Assembly: GCF_002127325.2 (NCBI RefSeq)
Contig: NC_035444.2
Coordinates: 78,861,392 to 78,925,391, forward strand
Source: Helianthus annuus
Taxonomy: Eukaryota > Streptophyta > Magnoliopsida > Asterales > Asteraceae
DNA length: 64,000 bases
Reading direction: 5' to 3'
In this document: positions 58,032 to 64,000 of the stretch, one piece after another
How the letters are laid out: every line of letters begins with the position of its first letter
Numbering within the stretch: the first letter of the stretch is position 1
Notes under the pieces: model-generated
The model's database searches: none
Told to the model about the DNA's origin: nothing
What the model saw: only the letters and a program-made list of their open reading frames with translations
Program-made: the position numbers and the translations under genes

Positions 58032-59150
58032 TGTCACACCCCGGCCGCGTCAAAACAACGAAACCACGACGGAAACGCCGGGAGGTGAGTTGCGACAGAA
58101 TTATTGTTTCAACAACCATGGCAATTAAAGTTATGTATTATTGAAATTAAAGTTACATCGTCTTTGAGTTCAAACTAAAGTAACATAATATCTGTCTTTT
58201 TAAGTCACTAAGGCCCGAGTCCGCCTAAGTGAAGCACAAACATCATCATGCATTAGCACCTGAAAACACATGTAAAAATAGGTACGTCAGCATAAAAATG
58301 CCTATGAGATACATAGGTTTTGTTTATGCAGATTCATGACTTGTATTTGAAAGAAGTGTTTAATAAAATGTAGTCATGAACCTTGTAAAATGTTTTCCTT
58401 TGTAAAACCATGTGAAAATCAATGAAAATCAAATGATGATGAAATGATAATGCATGTTAAATAAGTAACCAAGTAAAAGTGAATTTGGATAAAATGTGTA
58501 CTTTGTAAAACGATGTCTTGTTTTTGTATAAAATGTTTCATGCCTTGCCCAAGTGATTTAAATAACGCAACAATGTATAATACAATAAAAGCACTTATAT
58601 ATAGGAAGTACCAGCGGGGTATCCACCATGCTTTTATCATATAATACATAGCCCCGTTGCATAAGTCACATATCAATAACCAACCAAAATGTCATGTTCA
58701 ATGTCAAAATGTTCATGTGAAAACCATGTTATATGCCATGTGTAACGTGTATCATGTATAACCAATGAAGTGCATAGCAAGTAGGAAATCATCTGCTTAG
58801 AATATGTAATAATGTCCATGTGAAAACAAATGTCATGTATGGTGAATAACTAGAAGCTACTCAACCCCATAGAAAATGTACAAAACAATGTTTTTGAATA
58901 AACCGAAGTTTAAATCAAATGTTATGTTTTGCAGAAAAACAATGCTTTATGATTACAAACATTTATGCAGTAATGTTAATCGCATACATTCAAGCCAACC
59001 CATTTACTTTGATTAGTCACTGTGTGTCATTTGTTTGCTTTGTGATACGGACAAATGACCACCATCCTTGCTTTGTTGATTTTGTTTCATCTCGTTCTTT
59101 TCATCTAATCATCTCACTCGTTTCCTCTCATGTTTTCCTCTTTTTTTAGC
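58032..59150 (-). repeat. inverted partial LTR followed by leader of a Tekay element
   Basis: The minus strand of 58032-58110 reads as an LTR 3' end, finishing GACGCGGCCGGGGTGTGACA, so an LTR lies here in inverted orientation. Its other border is not clear and probably falls between 58850 and 59000. The last ~150 bp before 59151 are pyrimidine-rich and likely belong to the leader of the following gag. There is no primer-binding site and no gene. Confidence 0.55.
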
Positions 59151-62100
59151 ATGCCTCCTCGACGCGAAAATCAGCTACCAAATGCCGAACTGGCAGAAAT
59201 CATCGCACAGTAAATGGCTGCTGCGTTCCCAAATCTTATTGCTCAGTTGAACCAAGCCAACAACAATCCGAACGCTCCTTGTAACTTCAAGAGCTTCAAT
59301 TCGGCTAAACCACTCAAGTTCAGTGGTACTGAGGGGGAAACTGGGCTCCTTCAATGGTTTGAGAGCATTGAGAATACTTTCCGTCATGTTCAGTGTCCTG
59401 ATAATCGCAAAGTCGAGTTTGCTTCTAGTGTTTTTCAAAAGAGGGCGCTTACATGGTGGAATGGGGTTATGAGAGATCGTGGTGCTGAAGTTGCTTTAGC
59501 ACAGTCATGGGCTGAACTGAGAACTTTTATGATGAGGGAGTTTTGTCCTCGTCATGAGCTGCGAGCTCTAGAAAGGGAGTTCGATGATCTGAAACAAGTA
59601 AGTGGTGAGCACCGGGCGTATACTGATAGGTATGAGGAGCTGAGCTTGTTATGCCCAACAATGGTCACCCCACTCGACAAGGCTATCGAGAGATACATTG
59701 ATGGTCTACCTGACTCCATACAAGACATCGTTACTGGTAGTAATCCTACCACTGTCCGTCAGGCGATCGAGTTATCTGCGACGTTGACTGAATCACAGAT
59801 TCGAAAGGGTAAGTTGCACAGGAAGGGTGACAAGAAGGGTAAGAAGCAGGATTCCGACAAGAGGGATAACAAGAAAGGTGAAAACAAGAAGGGGAGTGAT
59901 GCAGGTTCCTCAAAGGGTTCTAGGAAGTAGAAGGCTTCCCAAAATTTTGCCGTTATTACTCAGACGAATCAGCCTGCGCAACCTCTTGCCAAGAAACCAT
60001 ACTTTGGCAATGCACCTTTGTGCAATAAGTGTAACGGACATCATCAACCACACCACCAGTGCCGTCAGTGCACCAACTGCGGAAGCTCTGGTCATCTTGC
60101 TGCTACATGCCGCATTCCTGTCAATCAGAATCGGGCAGCTCAGAACCCGGCTCAACAAGTTGCTCAGCCTCTTGCTCAGCAACAAGGTCAAGCAGCACGA
60201 CCTCACTTCCCGCCAGGTTCTTGTTACAACTGTGGGGATCTAACCCACTACCGTAACCAATGTCCAAGATTGGTGAATGCAAACCCGGTTCAAGCTCAGG
60301 CTCGTGGACAAGCTTTCAACATGAATGCTGCTGAGGCGCAAGCAGACAACGAAGTGGTGAACGGTACGTTCTTTGTTAATAATCAACCTGCATCTGTACT
60401 TGTTGATTCGGGGGCCAATAAGAGTTTTGTGTCATTGTCATTTGAGCCCTTGCTTCGCGTGTCTAGAACGAAACTAGGTAGGCCTCTGACAGTTGAAGTT
60501 GCGAGTGGTGAACCCGTTGTTCTTGATTCTGTTCTTCGCAACTGCCAATTGAACCTTAACGACCATCTTTTTCCTATTGACCTCACGCCTATGCAACTTG
60601 GGAGCTTCAACATTATTGTGGGTATGGATTGGTTAGCCAAGCATCGCGCAGAGGTAGTTTGTTTTGAGAAGATCGTTCGTGCGCCGCTTTCGTCAGATGA
60701 GATACTACAGGTTCGTGGTGAGAAACCTGCTAGTAGCCTCAAGCTTATGTCTTGTTTTCAAGCTCAGAAGTATCTGCGAAAGAACTATGTGGCCTTCTTG
60801 GCACACGTTACAGCAGATAAGGTCAAAGGTAAGTCTATTCAAGATATCCCTGTTGTTCGGGATTATCCGGAGCTGTTTCCTGAAGAGTTACCTGGTTTAC
60901 CCCCAGCACGCCAAGTCGAGATCCGTATTGATCTTGTACCTGGTGCAAATCCCATTGCCAGAGCTCCATATCGTCTTGCACCGTCTGAGATGCAAGAGTT
61001 GTCTAAGCAGCTTCAGGAGCTTTCTGACAAAGGTTTTATCCGTCCTAGCTTTTCACCTTGGGGTGCTCCCGTTCTTTTTGTCAAGAAGAAGGATGGATCC
61101 TTCAGAATGTGTATCGATTATCGTGAGCTGAATAAGCTTACCATCAAGAATCGATATCCCCTACCTCGCATTGATGACCTCTTTGACCAGTTACAGGGTG
61201 CTACTTGCTTTTCGAAGGTCGATCTTCATTCTGGGTATCATCAACTTCGTGTGCATGAAGAGGATAATCCCAAGACAGCATTCCGCACTCGATATGGGCA
61301 TTATGAGTTCACAGTCATGCCATTCGGTTTGACCAATGCTCCTGCTGTTTTCATGGACTTGATGAATAGGGTCTGCAAGCCTTATTTGGATAAGTTCATC
61401 ATCGTTTTCATTGATGACATCTTGATTTATTCTAAGACGCAAGCTGATCACGAACAACATCTTCGTCTTACTCTGGAACTCTTAAAGAAAGAACAACTTT
61501 TTGCCAAATTCTCCAAGTGTGAATTCTGGCTTAAGGAAGTTCAAATTTTAGGACATATTGTCAACGAACAAGGTATACATGTAGATCCCTCCAAGATCAG
61601 TGCGATTAAGGATTGGGATACGCCTACTACTCCTGCTGAGGTTCGTTCTTTTCTTGGTCTTGCGGGTTATTACCGCCGCTTTATCGAGAACTTCTCGAAG
61701 ATTGCAGTTCCTCTAACTGCTCTAACTCAGAAGAACAAACCTTTTGAATGGGGTTCTAAGCAAGAAGAAGCATCTCAGACCTTGAAACAGAAGCTTTGTG
61801 ATGCGCCTATTCTGACCTTGCCTGAGGGCAATGACGATTTTGTTGTTTACTGTGATGCATCGAAATTGGGCCTTGGCTGTGTTCTGATGCAAAGGAACAA
61901 AGTCATAGCCTACGCATCAAGACAGTTGAAGGTGCATGAGAGAAACTACACCACTCATGATCTTGAGTTGGGTGCAGTTGTCTTCGCTCTCAAAATCTGG
62001 AGACACTATTTGTACGGCACAAAATGCGTGGTTTTTACTGACCACAAAAGTCTTCAGCACATCTTCAATCAGAAAGAACTCAACATGAGGCAAAGACGTT

Positions 62101-63713
62101 TGGTCGAACTCCTAAACGACTATGATTGCGAAATTCGCTACGATCCTGGTAAAGCGAATGTTGTGGCTGACGCATTAAGTCGTAAGGAACGTACTATGCT
62201 TCATTGTGTTCGTGTTCAATCTACTATCCAAGCTCGATCTGATATCCAGGCACGCATTACTCAGGCTCAACAGGCTTGTGTTTCACAAGACTTGATGGGT
62301 AAGGAATTACCCTATCACATTAAGCCTGATCTTGTTCTAAAGGAAGATGGATCGTATTACTTCATGGACCGTTTGTGGGTCCCAAGCCAAGATGAACTTC
62401 ACACTTTGCTTATGGATGAGGCCCATAAGTCTCGTTATTCTATTCATCCTGGCTCAGACAAAATGTATAAGGATCTTCGTACTCAGTATTGGTGGCCTGG
62501 TATGAAGAAAGACATTGCCTTGTACGTTTCAAAGTGCCTTACTTGTCTCAAGGTTAAGGCTGAACACCAACATCCTTATGGTCTTTTGGAGCAACCAGAG
62601 ATCCCAATTTGGAAATGGGAAAACATTGCTATGGATCTCATTACCAAACTTCCGCGCACAAAGAAAGGTCATGATGCCATCTGGGTAGTTGTTGATCGTC
62701 TTACTAAATCAGCGCATTTCTTGCCAATCCGTGAGGATTTTTCTGTTGAAGATCTGGCTAAAATCTATGTGGATGAAATTGTATCTCGATATGGTGTTCC
62801 TTTGAACATTATTTCTGACAGAGATGCTCGCTTCTCGTCTCGTTTTTGGAGAACCATGCAATCTGCTATGGGGACCCAACTTAATCTGAGCACAACATAT
62901 CATCCACAAACAGATGGCCAAACTGAAAGAACAATCCAGACTTTGGAGGATATGCTTAGAGCTTGTGTGATCGATTTTGGTGGTAGTTGAGATTCACATC
63001 TTCCATTGATTGAATTCTCCTACAACAATAGTTATCACTCCAGCATCAACATGGCTCCCTTCGAGGCTCTCTATGGTCGAAAATGTCGTTCACCAGTCTG
63101 TTGGAATGAAATAGGTGAGGCTCAGCTTACTGGACCTGACCTCATTCTAAAGACAACTGACAAGGTTAAGAAAGTTCGTGATAACCTACAGACAGCTCGA
63201 AGCCGTCAAAAGAGTTACGCGGACCGACGACGTAAGCCCTTGGAATTTCAAGTCGGTGATCGTGTATTACTTAAGGTCTCACCTTGGAATGGTGTGATCA
63301 GATTTGGAAAGAAAGGAAAACTTGCACCTAGATACGTTGGACCATTCAAGATCGTCGAAAGAATCGGTAAGGTAGCCTACAGACTTCAATTACCTCCTGA
63401 ACTTGGAAATGTTCATCCAACCTTCCACGTATCCAATCTCAAGAAGTGTTTAGCTGATGAGAACCTCCACATACCACTTGACGAAATTCGTGTTGATAAA
63501 ACACTACATTTTGTTGAGAAACCTATGGAAATTATGGATCGTGAAGTCAAATGGCTTAAACGTAAGCGCATTCCATTGGTTAAAGTTCACTGGGAATCTA
63601 AACGTGGACCTGAGTTTACTTGGGAACGTGAAGATCAAATGAAGGCGAAGTATCCACATCTTTTCCCACGAGTTTCCTCTAAACAAATTTCGGGACGAAA
63701 TTTCCACAAGTAG
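59151..63713 (+). pseudogene. Ty3/gypsy Tekay gag-pol polyprotein with three nonsense codons
   Basis: The frame MPPRRENQL opens at 59151 and stays in one phase to the TAG at 63711. It is broken only by TAA (59211), TAG (59928) and TGA (62988). Gag has ALTWWNGV and a YCPRHE-like EFCPRHEL stretch. Two knuckles follow, [14 protein letters not shown] and [14 protein letters not shown]. Protease has [11 protein letters not shown] near 60400, RT has MPFGLTNAP and FIDDILIYS near 61410, and RNase H has [11 protein letters not shown]. Integrase has an HHCC zinc finger, and Asp, Asp and Glu lie in [11 protein letters not shown] and DGQTERTIQ. The C-terminus ends with a Tekay-type chromodomain-like tail ([18 protein letters not shown]). 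Such proteins make and integrate the element's cDNA. Each stop is one C-to-T or G-to-A step from Gln or Trp. Confidence 0.93.
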
Positions 63714-63720
63714 GGGAGAC
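63709..63720 (+). promoter_or_regulatory. polypurine tract of the Tekay element
   Basis: AGTAGGGGAGAC overlaps the gag-pol stop codon and abuts the TGTGACATC start of the 3' LTR. Confidence 0.85.
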
Positions 63721-64000
63721 TGTGACATCTGTGCTTGTAATCATTGTAAAGGGTTCAGTTATCAATGAAATAAAGTTATTTGATCCCTATGTTTGTTTGT
63801 TTATGTTTGATGTTTTTCATGTTTTGACTTTTATTCGATTTCAAACTCTATATCGCTTTCTGGATAAATATACGCAAACTGGTGCGTAAACGTAATCAGT
63901 TAAAACGTGAAAAATACTCCGGAACATCAAATCATGCTTAAAATACCTTAAATAACCTTTACATAACTTAGAAATAAGTTTTGATGGCTTTGGTATGGCA
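63721..64000 (+). repeat. 3' LTR of the Tekay element, cut by the window end
   Basis: The LTR starts TGTGACATCTGTGC. Its last part (cttaaataacctttacataacttagaaataag) resembles the element A LTR near 598 and 25273, indicating a related family. The matching 5' LTR is not present upstream of 59151. Confidence 0.85.

Noticed and set aside
61191..61460. Minus-strand ORF opposite RT
   Set aside because: Shadow of the Tekay reverse transcriptase.

Overview
The window is nuclear DNA from a large, repeat-rich flowering plant. A single-exon CC-NB-LRR gene of the R1/RPP13-like class, tRNA-primed LTR retrotransposons and a FAR1/Ulp1-type Mutator remnant all indicate a eudicot. The style of the repeats (long Tekay LTRs ending GGGGTGTGACA, CCHC plus ARID reading frames, SIRE-like gag-only elements) suggests Asteraceae, but that is an inference from memory. 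I found no tRNA, rRNA, CRISPR or bacterial feature. At least 80 percent of the window is transposon-derived.

Region 1 (about 581-33858) is one decayed Tekay-like Ty3 element (A) with LTRs of roughly 4.1 kb, both broken by younger insertions. Its 5' LTR contains element B (1583-15828, minus strand, SIRE-like gag only, target duplication AGATA). B itself contains element C (7962-14695, Athila-like, target duplication CCACC). The same LTR also holds solo LTR D (16956-17839, target duplication CATTT). The internal part of A (18916-24632) has a gag gene, a shortened second gag copy and a rotted pol. Its 3' LTR is interrupted by element E (27571-32700), a second Athila-like element. C and E have different LTRs but carry the same unrecognised Cys-rich reading frame.

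Region 2 (33859-40600) begins with a Mutator-like remnant that has an Ulp1-type protease end on the plus strand and a FAR1-type C-terminus on the minus strand. A 14-bp palindrome is scattered through its non-coding parts. An array of TTTTTACG-type repeats and a MITE sitting in a TA microsatellite follow.

Region 3 (40600-51700) is the only host-like part. It contains a proline-rich low-complexity segment split by a solo LTR (41388-41805), a small ORF, a nearly intact Ty1-copia element G (43454-48109, target duplication GAAAT), and then the NLR gene (48345-50982). The NLR is broken by one extra A and starts 236 bp after the copia element.

Region 4 (51700-64000) returns to repeats. An antisense copia fragment H is split by element I (52107-54226, target duplication GGGAT), a small LTR element carrying a CCHC knuckle, a protease-like domain without its catalytic DSG, and an ARID DNA-binding domain. 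Then come F (54708-58031, same family as B), an inverted LTR piece, and a Tekay gag-pol (59151-63713) with three nonsense codons and the start of its 3' LTR at the window edge.

The strongest candidates for something undescribed are the CCHC-pseudoprotease-ARID retroelement, the Cys-rich ORF shared by two Athila-like elements, the 25-bp periodic leader repeat of family B/F, and the dispersed ATGCACATGTGCAT palindromes.
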